Below are positions 1 through 10,002 of a stretch of DNA of 64,000 nucleotides, one piece after another. The translations under genes were made by a program, and so were the position numbers. The DNA lies in assembly GCA_944474755.1 (NCBI GenBank), contig OX104114.1, positions 49,282,647-49,346,646 of the forward strand, written 5' to 3'. Under the pieces are notes generated by a model. It was not told the DNA's origin. It was given only the letters and a program-made list of their open reading frames with translations, and did not search any database. The stretch's first letter is position 1. Each line of letters begins with the position of its first letter. This DNA comes from Limnoperna fortunei. Lineage: Eukaryota > Mollusca > Bivalvia > Mytilida > Modiolidae.

Positions 1-2430
1 GTGTCAACGCATGTTTTTGATCATTATCTCAAAAATTATAATAGCTATAGAGAAGACAGTTACTGCAAATTGATCAGCCCATTAAGGTCTACAATAGTTG
101 CTATTAATGCAAAGTTGTGTAATTGCTTCCTGTGGGAGTTACTGGCCTTTAATGACGATTTTTGACAAAATTTTTGGTATTTACAATTTTGCCTGAAAAC
201 TATAAGAGCTAGAGTAAAACTGTAAATAGCAAAAATGATCAGCAATAAAAGCCCAACAATTCTCTGTATTGGTTTGAAATTGTCAGACTCCTTATGAGTT
301 ATGGCAATTTTTATGAAATTGTTCGTTTTTGTCCTGTTACTTAAAAACTATGTCAGCTAGAGTAAAACTGTTTATAGCAAAGATTTTGAAATTTGCAGAT
401 GACTCCTAATATGAGTTATTTCCCTTTAATTGCAATTTTTTTCTGAAATTTTCTGTTTTTGTCCTGTAATTTAAAAACTATTACAGCTACATGTAGATTA
501 AAAAAAACAAATAGCACAAATGATCATCAATACAAGCCCTACAATTAATTTAATTGGTCTGAAATTGTCAGATGACTCTTTATAGAAATTATTGCCCATA
601 AATGTCAATTTTTTTTTTGATTTTCCATTTTTGTAATGTAAGTTAAAAACTGTAACAGCTAGAGTGAAACTAAAAATGGCAAAAATGTTCACCAATAAAA
701 GTTCTTCTATTCACTTGGTTAGAACGAATAATCGTACCCTAGCTTTATTTTTTATTTTTTATTTTTTGTGGCGAGGGTACGAATTTAGTCCCATTACTCG
801 TAATGTGCAGAGCGGGAGTGAATCACTCCCGGCACTTAGATGTCCAAAAGAAGTTGCATATACAATCATACGTGGCCAATCTTGATATCTTTTGACAGTG
901 TCACCATTTTTTTTTTCGGTTTCGTGTTTAAAATTGATCATTATTGATACGTGATAATAGTTATTGTCGTTTTTTAATAACCTGCTGTGCATTGTGTTTA
1001 ATTGACATTCGTGTCTCTTTTTGATTACGTTTACTTCTTGAAAAACATTGAGAAACCTGAAATTGAATGGCATGTTGCATCTTGGGTAATACATGTGTAA
1101 ATTACTGTATTCTTACTATGGAATGGTTGTAATAGTATGCAAATTACATTTGTAATATAATTAGGTAACATTATCTATATACGGAATAACGATCAACATG
1201 ACATTTTCCATTTCAAAGAAGAAAAAGGAAATTTCTTTAATAAAGATTGTTTCCTGTTATTTTCTCAATGTCTGAAGCTTTAATAACCTAAGAGATGAAT
1301 ATTATGTTCAAATTTTGTATAAGTAGACCGAAGGTAGAAATTTTTATTTGCTACATTATGAGCAATAGGACTAAATTCTGCCGTTAATCTGACAAATCAC
1401 AAAACTAACTTCGGATTGTAATGGCAGTAAAATTCGGCCTATCACTTGGTCTGAAATTGTCAGAATACTTCTTATAGGAAGAATTGAATGACAATTTTTT
1501 ATGAAATTTTGTTTTTGTCCTTGAAAACCAGAACTGCTAAAGTGAAACTGTAAAGAGCAAAAATGATCACCAGAACAAGCCTTACAATTCTCTTAATTGA
1601 TCTGAAATTGTCAGATGACTCCTTATAAATGTTATTGTCTGTTTTTTTTTTATGAAATTGTTCATTATGACCTGTAATTTATAAACTTTAACTGCTAGAG
1701 TGAAACTAAATTGCAAAAGTTATCAGCAATGCAAGTTCTAGAATTCACTTTATTGGTCTGAAATTAACAGATAATTCCTGATAGGAGTCTTAAATAAAAA
1801 AATTCTTGGTGGAATTTCTAGTTTTTGCTTTATAACTTAAATGCCATAACAGCTAGATTGCAACTGTAAATTGCACAAATGATCAGCAAAACAAGGCCTA
1901 CAAATCATTGCTTAGTCCAAAATTGCAAGATGAATCTTTATAGGAATTATTGCCCATTAATAACTAATTTGGACAAATAATCAGTTTTTGGGTTATAAAT
2001 TAGTCTATAACACACATAGAGTAAAACTGTAAATTTCTAAATTACCCTAAAGGACAAGGCCTACAAATCTTTTAATTTTCAGAATTTTTTTTATGGCACC
2101 TTATAGAAGTTATTGTTCTTAACCAAAATTTTTGAAGAAATTTTTTTTACAAGCTATAACAACTAGACTGAAACTGTAGTTCGGTCAACACTTTCATATA
2201 TAAATGAAACTTTAAAAGAATGCATTCAATTTCTTAGAGAAACTAAACACTTAAATGATTAGAACATCAAGATCTAAATCACTATAAAGAATTTGTCTGT
2301 CTTTTATTTGAGTGATTGCCCTTTAATGATTATTGTTTGGATTGTTTGGCATTTATCTTAAAATTTATAATAGATGGAGTGAAACTGTAAAACAGCAAAC
2401 ATGATGACCAAGACAAGCTCTACATTAAAA
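1..2430 (+). repeat. Dispersed element with ~165-bp internal tandem repeats (copy 1, start outside window)
   Basis: Degenerate units of about 155-173 bp recur at 1-700 and 1441-2430. Each carries the same ordered landmarks: GGTCTGAAATTGTCAGA, CTCCTTATAGGAGTTATTGCCC-like, TTTTTGTCCTGTAA, AACAGCTAGAGTGAAACTG, GATCAGCAATAAAAGCC. The first 110 bp match 12333-12440 closely, so this is a second copy of the element at 11815-13430, cut by the window edge. Sequence at 700-1440 lacks the units and appears to be an insertion. No protein is encoded; short ORFs here differ between units and are chance. Confidence 0.85.
701..1440. other. Non-repeat insertion between tandem-repeat blocks
   Basis: This stretch interrupts the ~165-bp repeat units. 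It holds a short hairpin near 813-831 (CGGGAGTGA...ACTCCCG), a T-rich tract at 745-770 and a possible inverted pair CGTACCCTAGC / GCGAGGGTACG around 732-782. A segment at 1395-1443 matches 3124-3170 in inverted orientation. No gene is recognisable; the overlapping ORFs of 73 and 111 codons on opposite strands have no recognisable domain. Confidence 0.45.
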
Positions 2431-2485
2431 TCAAGGAACATTTTATGTGACATCGTAAAGATACATCAACTTGTATCTCAATGTC

Positions 2486-2629
2486 CCAAACATGAGAACC
2501 AGAGGCTTCTAGCAGTCTGTAATCATCTAAAAGACAATCCACAACAGTTAAATTTCCCAAACATGAGAAATTTGTCTTTTTGTCTGAGTAATTACAGACT
2601 GCTAGAAGCCTCTGGTTCTCATGTTTGAG
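2486..2629. repeat. Hairpin, ~40-bp inverted arms
   Basis: The segment starting CAAACATGAGAACCAGAGGC at about 2489 returns as its reverse complement at about 2588-2627 with very few mismatches, separated by a ~58-bp loop. The loop holds a smaller dyad AAATTTC...GAAATTT. The arm sequence (CTAGAAGCCTCTGG) resembles the GGGAGCCTCTAG 3' end of the tandem-repeat family, so this may be two such ends head to head. Confidence 0.75.
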
Positions 2630-2649
2630 AAATTTAATTTTTTTCCCAC

Positions 2650-2812
2650 CCTATTGACAGATACTTATCACTGGACCCAAAGGGTCAGTGTGAGCTATTG
2701 TCATCACTTGGCGTCCATCTTTTGCGTTGGCAGAATTTTCATCGTTGTCGGCTATAAACTTGTCAGATTTCTATCTTCCTCTCCAACCTCACTTGGCCAA
2801 TTGTTTTCTTTA
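2650..2812 (+). repeat. 5'-end fragment of the ACCCAAAGGGTC / GTGAGCTATTG repeat family
   Basis: Carries GACCCAAAGGGTCAGTGTG followed by GAGCTATTGTCATCACTTGG and CTTGGCCAATTG, the same start block seen at 7741, 11815, 25335 and 28815. It is a fragment with no tandem units attached. The ORF overlapping it (2621-2923) is not a gene. Confidence 0.75.
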
Positions 2813-3075
2813 AAGCTCTTTATCAGAAAGAGCTGGACATTTAAATTGCAGCTATTCATGGGTGACTGTGACTTGGGTGAAAAAAAATCTTTTAACTTGA
2901 TTCTCTTACATTATACCCTATGACAATATTCTAAGTATGAAGCTTAAATTTACCTGCAATTTAAATGTCCAAGCTATTACTGATGAGGAGATTTATGGAA
3001 ACCAGATTGAAGCAGTTATCTGTATTTAGAAATTATTGACCAATAGGTAAAAAAAATACCTGACATGTCATTGTA
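2813..3075. mobile_element. Foldback element, copy 1 (same family as 24281-24650)
   Basis: The left arm contains TTTAAAGCTCTTTATCAGAA and GGACATTTAAATTGCAGCTA. The right arm contains its reverse complement (CAATTTAAATGTCCAAGCTA), GAAGCAGTTATCTGTATT and GACCAATAGGTA...TACCTGACA. The better-preserved copy at 24281-24650 shows both full arms; this copy lacks the outer part of its left arm. Confidence 0.7.
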
Positions 3076-3715
3076 TTTTGACTATAACAAAGATTGAGAT
3101 TTTGGTGCTGATCAAATATTCAACTAGGCCGAATTTTACTGCATTATAATCCGAAGTTAATTTAGTGATTTGACGGATTGGATTGACGAAAAGAAAAAGA
3201 CGTGAGGGTATGATTATTTGTTCTATAATTCAACATGACAATTAATATGTTCTGGTTGAAAACATGTAGAATAAAGCTGATATAGTTCTTTTACAATTTT
3301 GACCTTTTGTGACTGATAGGGAATTCAACAATCATGGCAGTATACATACAAAATCATCTTTCAGAAATTAAGCATTGAATATTAAAATTTGTAAGAAAGT
3401 TTTTTGAATAAGTCTGGTGAGTGTTACAGGCTATTGAGAGCCTCTAGTTTTGTATCTATTTGGTTGAGATTTGTACCAGTATGATAGTCCTAATGGATCA
3501 ATGCAAAGGTCAGTTTATAAGTTAAAAATGGTAGACTTTGAAAATTTTGAAATCTTTTCCTCAAAGCAAAAATGGCTTTTAGTTCTGTTTTTTTTTGGAT
3601 AACTCTTGTATAGATCTTTGTATATATTCTTTAGTTTCAGCAACAGGCTGATTTCTATAATATGAAGGAGGAGTTGGATAAAATTTATTTTGAAATGTCA
3701 GTTTTTATAGTCCAC
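3076..3715. other. Repeat debris and LINE remnant left of the TIR element
   Basis: At 3425-3455 a GGCTATTGAGAGCCTCTAGT block matches the 3' end of the tandem-repeat family. At about 3660-3715 the minus strand continues the LINE reverse transcriptase interrupted by the TIR element (SGL...KL.FQNKFYP follows FDSSWY after the element is removed). The rest shows no recognisable feature. Confidence 0.5.
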
Positions 3716-4504
3716 TATACCACACTAGGTAAACGCTGTCCGCGAGAGCAAAGATATTTCGCGTTTTTTCTGTACTGATATTTCGCGTTATTGTTTACAT
3801 TGGACACCAGAACATCTTCGGACTCAAATCGGTTTGTATAATAATAATGTATAGCCATGAAATTGTATATGCTGGTCCTATGTCTTTGTTAAAACTATAT
3901 TTTCATCTTTTTTCAGTTTCAAGAAATTATTTGATACTTTATATCCATAGTTTTTATCTTTTTAGCAGTAGAATGCATTTGATATTTATTTTGACTAATT
4001 AACCATTTTCCCAATATTTTTTGAATGAACCGCGATTTAAACCATCTCAAAATAGTATTATAATTTGTACAAAATGCATTTGCACCCTTTTTCCTTATTA
4101 AAAATAGTGGAAAAGGCACGAAACCGAGAACCTTCTGTACTAATATTTCTTGTTCCGATTTGCCTGTCAAAACATTACTGTTCTGTTACTTCTATTAAAA
4201 CTGTACTGATATTCTGTATTCCTAAAAACTGAAATAGTGAAAAAATACAGAATTTTAGGGCATTTTTCAAGTTGCTAGATTGACTTACTGTCGTATATAC
4301 ATGTACGACAATGTAACTTAAAATGAAAATATACTTATACAGATGTGTGATTTTATCCTAGTCTATAAACAATCATGTACGTCTTTTATAACAAAGAAAA
4401 ATAACTCGTATAGCCAGAAAATACGGAATTGTTTTTCCATTTGTGTTTTTTTTACATTAGTATTTCCGATCAATTGACTATCAACCTTATGTTTTAGGCT
4501 TAAC

Positions 4505-5239
4505 ATGGCGTGTGAAACGGATAGTTTGCCCTTACATCCCTTGGAAGAATCCTTTAACTCCATGGAATTTGAGCCTAAAGGTGAAACTGCAAGTTCCTCT
4601 AAAACGAAGAAGAAACCCCCTCCTCCATCTGTAAGCTGCGACATTTGTACTTTTAGTACAACTTATAAATCAAGCATGAGACGACATATGATAGTGAAGC
4701 ACGGGGATGGGGTCGGAATTCCGAGAGACTCTGGTGGAGACTTCATGTGTGACCAATGCTGTTGTCACTTCACAACTAAAAGGGGGTTAAGGCTCCATGG
4801 TCTAAGCAAGCATGGTAAAGGGAAGATACCTTACAAATGCAATATTTGTGGCAAGGCCTATACATCTATCACTTCCTACAGAGGCCACGTCGATAAGCAT
4901 GCTGGCATTAAGCACAAATGTACCAGGTGCGGGTCAAAATTTGGTCATGCTTTTTCTTTAAAAAGACATTCCAAGGATTGTGGGAAAAAGTCTGAAGTTA
5001 TTAAAACCTTTAAATGTAATGAATGTGGCAGAAATATGAAAGACCAACAAACCCTTAATGACCACACTGAAGCCCTCCATCAGCAGCGGATGCCGCACCG
5101 TTGTCGTAAGTGTGGGAAATGTTTCAAATGGAGGTCTTCTAGATCTTACCACGAAGGAAGATGCATTTCTAAAAGTTCTGGCGTGAGAAAAGAAACAAGT
5201 TTGTCAGTACAGGAACGGTGGCATACTCCACGAAAGTAG
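4505..5239 (+). CDS. C2H2 zinc-finger protein, 244 aa, inside a TIR transposon
   Basis: Likely nucleic-acid-binding nuclear protein with six fingers. Finger 1 uses C45, C48, H61, H66; finger 2 C82, C85, H98, H103; finger 3 C112, C115, H128, H132; finger 4 C139, C142, H155, C159; finger 5 C171, C174, H187, H192; finger 6 C200, C203, H216, C220. Fingers 4 and 6 are C2HC. Linkers are not the canonical TGEKP type, and a basic KTKKKPPPP stretch (33-41) may be a nuclear signal. A plausible 3' splice site (TATGTTTTAG) ends 7 nt before the ATG, so a noncoding first exon is possible. AATAAA follows the stop by about 120 nt. The frame is fully open with all zinc ligands kept, suggesting recent or constrained coding. 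Whether it is a captured host gene or a transposon accessory gene cannot be told here. Confidence 0.88.
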   Translation: MACETDSLPLHPLEESFNSMEFEPKGETASSSKTKKKPPPPSVSCDICTFSTTYKSSMRRHMIVKHGDGVGIPRDSGGDFMCDQCCCHFTTKRGLRLHGLSKHGKGKIPYKCNICGKAYTSITSYRGHVDKHAGIKHKCTRCGSKFGHAFSLKRHSKDCGKKSEVIKTFKCNECGRNMKDQQTLNDHTEALHQQRMPHRCRKCGKCFKWRSSRSYHEGRCISKSSGVRKETSLSVQERWHTPRK

Positions 5240-5361
5240 GCATTTCATTGAACCATATTAATGTGACATAACCATAGTTTGCTTTTGTATTTGTATATAT
5301 CGAGGGTGACTATTTTTTATTATTATGTTTACGCGTACATTGCATTACGTTGAATTGTGGA

Positions 5362-5367
5362 AATAAA
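5362..5367 (+). promoter_or_regulatory. Polyadenylation signal AATAAA for the zinc-finger gene
   Basis: A canonical hexamer about 120 nt after the zinc-finger stop codon, on the same strand, followed within 40 nt by T-rich sequence. Confidence 0.55.
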
Positions 5368-5859
5368 TGAGTATGTACATAATGTAGTTTTTTTCTTAAA
5401 GACTTGTATGACATTTTACGAATAATTCGTATGCTTGTGTTTCAATATTTGATCAATATGAGATATGGCCTCGGTTAAAAAACAAAACATTCAATATTAA
5501 CATATTATTTAAAAACAACAATTTTCAAAATCAAACATATATTTTAAAGATTGTGTGAAAGTTTTAAAATGAAAATCCATCGAGTGGTTTAGGAGGAGTT
5601 GCAGATATGAGATGGATACCCTAAGTTGTAACAAACGCACGAACATACGGATGGATATATTGCCATACATGTATACCCCCACATTTCAATTAGTGTTATA
5701 AATGTATACAACTTGAAATTAAAAGAATTTATGTCATACAAATAAAAATATTACCGTTCTTTAGACACAATTGTGAAAATGCATAACACAATATCATGTC
5801 TTAGTGTCAACAATTAAAATAAGCTGTTCTAATAACGAGTAATCATGCATGGTAAACAA

Positions 5860-6040
5860 TCAGTCTAACTCGATCTCTATGCCAACTTTTTTGTGAGGAA
5901 GAATTAGAGACTCGTTGACTTTATACCTGGTGGATCGTATTGGCGGAGCTCCTTTTGATGCAAGACCTGGCTTTGATATCTCTCCCGATTTTCTCTTTGG
6001 TCGTCTTTCACCCCGTTTTGGCAAATCAAATAAATGGAAT
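5860..6040 (-). CDS. Possible last coding exon on the opposite strand of the TIR element
   Basis: On the minus strand a strong acceptor (CATTTTTCAG) at 6041-6050 is followed by 59 open codons and TGA. The product is basic (LPKRGERRPKRKSG, then LILPHKKVGIEIELD at the C terminus). It lies inside the TIR element facing the zinc-finger gene, so it could be the tail of a transposase or a captured exon. The plus strand is also open here for 105 codons (5915-6232), which weakens the case. No family is recognised and no convincing upstream exon was found. Confidence 0.3.
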
Positions 6041-6842
6041 CTGAAAAATGATTGGTCTACAATTATTTCTTGGAGTCCATCTGATTTTTTAAATAACTTA
6101 AGTTTTGCCTTTGCAAAACACCAAAATTATCAAACTTTTCATGGGCCTTTAATGTTTAATTTGGTATTTACAGACGGGCGTGTCATGCGCTCTAGGTGCA
6201 GCTGTTTATTTGTAGGTGGACAACATCTTTAAGTGAAATTAGGGAACACATTTTCTCCTTGAACTTCCGTCCAAAAGCATGTTATACGTACTGCTTAGTA
6301 CTTCAGGTATCAATGACGGGTTTCTACTAGTTAGAATATACAAACCCGAAATAACAGTACAGTATCGATAAGATTAATACACGAAGTAACAGTACAGAGT
6401 GATTTCATGAACACAGAATAACAGTACAGTCGATATTTTTAAGATTGCTGCATTTCAATTAATAACCTATTAAATTACCAATTTTATAAATTTTACTGAC
6501 GAAAGGTTTTATTAAAAAGCATTTGCACTACTTTTTCATTCAAAACTGTATGTTTTCATATGTAATAACTGTGTTTCAACTGTTTTGCTAGTAAGTATGC
6601 TACATTGTTCATTTTTCTTTATGTTTTATGCTATTTTTTTAAGGTAAACTTAATATGTACACGAACAATATTTATTGACTTTTACAGTTTTACCACAAGC
6701 GGTATTAAAAAGGTAAAAACTCACCAAAATAACGTGTTGATTGAACCACCCATGCCACTAGACCTGACAACATGAAATATCAGTACAGAAAAAACGCGAA
6801 ATATCTTTGCTCTCGCGGACAGCGTTTACCTAGTGTGTATAC

Positions 6843-7740
6843 CATGATGAGTCGAATGCTTTTCTTAGGTCAACAGAACATGTAAAAAATTTTTGTTTAT
6901 TTTTTTTAGCTTTTTTGTTATTTAAGTTTTCATAATAAATATACTGTCTGTTGTTCAATGGTTTGCTCTCAATCCAAATTGTTGTGGTGCAAATTTATCT
7001 TCATAAAATTTATTTAGCCTACAATTTAATATAGAACTAAATACTTTAGCTAAACTGTTTTGAAGTGATATTCCTTTATAATTGTTAAGGTCTGAATTGT
7101 CCCAGAATTTAAATATAAGAATAGTAAATGATTTTCTCCATTCGATTGGATATTTTCCTGTTTCTAATATGAGGTTAAAAAGTTTGACAATAGCTTTGCT
7201 GGTGACAATAATGCACTGTAATTTCTAATTTCATTACATATTTGATCTGGTCCAGTGCTTTTTGCTAGTTTCATTTTATTTATATTATCTTTAACTAAAC
7301 TAATAGTAATTGGTTGTCAGTTATTCCAGTTTCTTCTTCTGAGATGTTATTTTGATGAACAAGATAGCTTTATTTGCCAAGTCCTCATTAATAATTTCTG
7401 TACTACCTTGATTTTTATAATGATCTGTCAGCTGTTCATTTGTCACGTTCAAAGAAGTTAATAAATCATTTTGTACATGTTGTTCTTTTCTAAGAGAGTT
7501 CAAGTAATCCAATACGGTTTGGGATTTGACTCTTTCCAATTTTATAATTTGTCATATATATTTCTGGTAAAGATATTTCTTTTTCTTAACGAGTCTTTTT
7601 AGATCTTTACATTTTTTAAAGTAATCATTTCATATGGCTAAGTTGAATGATTTGTTTTTAATTTTTTACCCAAATGACAGTATTTTAAAAATCTTTTACT
7701 TGTTGGTCTGACCTTGTTTTTTTCTTTTTTGTGGGTTTAG
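6843..7740 (-). pseudogene. LINE (CR1/Jockey-like) reverse transcriptase relic
   Basis: Read on the minus strand in shifting frames, this encodes non-LTR reverse transcriptase: a linker before RT (about 7740-7320), then STGPDQICNEI, LETGKYPIEWRKS, SDLNNYKGISL, AKVFSSILN, QQFGLRANH and motif A as VDLRKAFDSSWY right at the TIR element junction (6842). Several frameshifts and stops make it dead. The downstream part of the RT continues beyond the inserted transposon at 3715, in frame. Upstream pieces (endonuclease) lie at 7926-8045 and 8522-8776, split by other repeats. Confidence 0.85.
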
Positions 7741-7925
7741 TTTTTAGCTCACCTGACCCAAAGGGTCATGTGAGCTATTGTTATCACTTTGCGTCCGTCG
7801 TCGGCGGCATCTGTAAACTTTTTACATTTTAATCTTCTTCTCTGAAACCACTTGGCCAATTGAAACCAAACTTGGCCATAATGTTCATTGGATGGACCTT
7901 TACAAAGTTTGTTTTTTTTATTTTG
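7741..7925 (+). repeat. AGCTCACCTGACCCAAAGGGTC repeat fragment inserted in the LINE
   Basis: Starts with the AGCTCACCTGACCC...GGGTCATGTGAGCTATTG palindrome-like block, then GCGTCCGTCGTC, CCACTTGGCCAATTG and AACCAAACTTGGCC, the shared 5' block of the tandem-repeat family. It separates the LINE RT linker from the endonuclease piece at 7926-8045. Confidence 0.8.
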
Positions 7926-8045
7926 ATTGGTAAGCTAGCTGTTCTTGCATTCATATCTCCTATAATAAAGATGTTACCAATATTTGATACGTCTTAAATT
8001 TTATTTACTAGTTCATTAAAGTCATCGTTAACATAGGAGAGCCTG
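7926..8045 (-). pseudogene. LINE endonuclease fragment with GDMNART motif
   Basis: The minus strand reads LSYVNDDFNELVNKI, a stop, then NIGNIFIIGDMNARTASLP. The GD-NAR core is a signature of the APE-type endonuclease of non-LTR retrotransposons. It sits between the N-terminal endonuclease piece (8522-8776) and the RT piece (6843-7740), in the right order for one element broken by two insertions. Confidence 0.75.
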
Positions 8046-8521
8046 TTCGGGGGGGGGGGGTAATCAGTCCGTCTGTCCGAACTGATCTTGTCCGAGCTGT
8101 AACTTTTATATCTTTTCAGGTAGGCTTTTGATATTTGGAATGTAGGTAGATAATATCAAGGTGATGTGTCACATACCTTGGTTGATAACCTTTGACCTTG
8201 AACTTTTCATGTTATTGCTTTCTATATGACAAATTCATGTCCAGGCTGTAACTTTTTTATTTTTTGAGATAGGCTTTTGATATTTGGAATGTGGGTAGAT
8301 AATATCAAGGTGACGTGTCGCATACTGTGGTTGTTGACCTGTGACCTTGAGCTTTGACCTTAAGGTCACATTATTGCTTTCTGAATAACAAATTCATGTC
8401 CGAGTTGTAACTTTTTATCTTTTGAGGTAGGCTTTTGATATTTGGAATGTGGTAGATAATATCAAGGCGATGTGTCACATACCATGGTTGATGATCTTTG
8501 ACCTTGACCTCAAGGTCGGCG
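8046..8521 (+). repeat. Element with poly-G start, GTCCGTC block and ~155-165 bp tandem units
   Basis: Begins with a 12-G run and CAGTCCGTCTGTCCG, followed by about 2.6 units containing AGGCTTTTGATATTTGGAATG, GTAGATAATATCAAGG and ACCTTGACCT-type runs, ending CAAGGTCGGCGGGGACC. Architecture matches the GGGGGTAT families elsewhere in the window with a different unit sequence. It is inserted into the LINE endonuclease. Confidence 0.8.
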
Positions 8522-8776
8522 GGGACCACAGAGATGGGTACCATCTAACTGATATCTTGTTCCTCCACTAAATCTCTTAGAGCGTTTTTTCTTCTTTCTA
8601 CATTTATGAAGAATTTTGAATTCTGGAATGTTAAAATTTGTATCTACCCCTTTCAAGGTTTCCAATAATATGTTAGTATCACTTTTAATATATGAGAGGA
8701 AATCTTGATCTTTGTGTTTGTTTCCCGTGCCCTGAATATTCCAAGAAGAGATTGATAAATTTGTTTTAAAGCTCAT
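8522..8776 (-). pseudogene. LINE ORF2 N-terminus (APE endonuclease start)
   Basis: Opens at an ATG (8776, minus) with MSFKTNLSISSWNIQGTGNK, followed by QDFLSYIKSDTNILLETLKG and KCRKKKKRSKRFSGG. The SWNIQG...L.ET pattern is the start of the APE-type endonuclease of CR1/L2/Jockey-like LINEs. The frame is lost where the tandem-repeat element begins at about 8521. Confidence 0.85.
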
Positions 8777-9377
8777 AAATATGTGAATAAATTTTCATAG
8801 TAACTTTTGGATTTACAGATCTGAATTGATAATTTTTAACCCAGCTTATTTTTGGACAATCATAAATATGGTCCCTAAATTTTACATCAATATGTCAAAA
8901 GAGAGATAACTCTTAATGTACTGTTAAAAACAATGCATATGATATTATTTCTTACAAAGGATCTTTGACTCATTTTGTTATTATTATATTTAAAATAAGA
9001 CAATTACAATCAAATAAGGTGTAAATAGTTATAACAAATAAGTTCCATTCAAATCTACTTATATATTATGCATGTTTTCTCAATTTCGGGTCTTTGAATG
9101 CAATAAACAACTAACAAGTGCAACATTAAATATATCCTTAAGGCAAATGAACTCTAAAATTTAAGATGAAGAGAAAATAAATTATTATATAGATAGAGAT
9201 GAAATACCAAATTTTCCAACTGACAGATCACATTTGAAAATTATTGTTTATTTTCACTCTCGGGTTTTTTCCCGCCAAAATGTCACAATGGTTTTGTACT
9301 ATACAGATATTCATCTGCCGTTCATAAAATTTAGGATTAAGCATTAAAATTTTACGAAAACAATTTTGATCTATATA
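8777..9377. other. No recognisable feature
   Basis: AT-rich sequence between the LINE ORF2 start and a foldback element. No open frame, repeat unit or RNA gene could be supported. Confidence 0.5.
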
Positions 9378-9525
9378 ATAAATAGGATAATCAATTGGGC
9401 ATCGTGAATATCCAAAATATGATCACTCGTGCCAAGTTCCGTGCACTTGTTTAATCAGATGCGTTATGCGGCACTCGTGATCATATTTTGGATATTCAAT
9501 CCGCCCAATTAATTATCCTATAAAT
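9378..9525. mobile_element. Short foldback (MITE-like) element, ~55-bp arms
   Basis: Left arm (about 9378-9433) contains ATAGGATAATCAATTGGGC and GAATATCCAAAATATGATCA; right arm (about 9470-9525) is its near-exact reverse complement. The loop is about 36 bp. No clear target-site duplication was seen. It lies between LINE ORF1-like and ORF2-like relics. Confidence 0.75.
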
Positions 9526-10002
9526 ATTAATTTCCATATTAACTTCCTTCCTGTACATTTTTTGGGTTTGAAAACTGTAAGCAACCCTTTTTTCACCTAA
9601 CCACTTAATTATTAGTTTATATTAAATAATATATGTATTTGTCTAATGACCATGACCATTGAAAGAAATATAAATCATATTTGTTCTATGTGTAATAATT
9701 TCTACTTTGTCTGGCTTTTGTTTTCTACTTAATAAATTTTGAAAATTATAACCATCTCCTTTTTAAATAATAGTATCATATTAGTATATATAAACATACA
9801 TATGTGTACTCTTGCATTTATCTAGTTTTAATGCTGTATAGATGACTGACTACTTTCATTATGACCTTTTGCTACTGCTAGAATATTGATAGCAATTGTA
9901 TTAATCAAACTCAAAGATTAAAAATTAGATGTATACATATATATATATATATTACAAAATTTTGGTGCTTTATACTGCACCACAGCTGTAAACTAAAAAA
10001 TC
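9526..10002. other. AT-rich sequence with an (AT)n microsatellite
   Basis: Contains a short (AT)n run around 9932-9952. Nothing else was recognised. Confidence 0.5.

Larger units (their letters stand above)
3721..6837. mobile_element. Complete 3.1-kb TIR DNA transposon carrying a zinc-finger gene
   Basis: Perfect 64-bp terminal inverted repeats lie at 3721-3784 and 6774-6837, beginning CACACTAGGTAAACGCTGTC. Both ends are flanked by the 5-bp direct repeat TATAC (3716-3720 and 6838-6842). Removing the element and one TATAC rejoins the flanking minus-strand LINE in frame (KAFDSSWY + SGL), which fixes the boundaries. Subterminal copies of a CTGTACTGATATT-like motif lie inside both ends. Inside are the intact C2H2 ORF at 4505-5239 and a possible minus-strand exon at 5860-6040; no transposase is recognised, so it is probably non-autonomous. 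Superfamily is inference: CAC termini with a 5-bp TSD fit Transib best, but the TIR is not diagnostic. Confidence 0.93.

Noticed and set aside
3721..6837. CACTA (EnSpm) assignment because the end contains CACTAGG
   Set aside because: The TIR begins two bases earlier (CACACTAGG) and the TSD is 5 bp, confirmed by the restored LINE frame; CACTA elements make 2-3 bp duplications.
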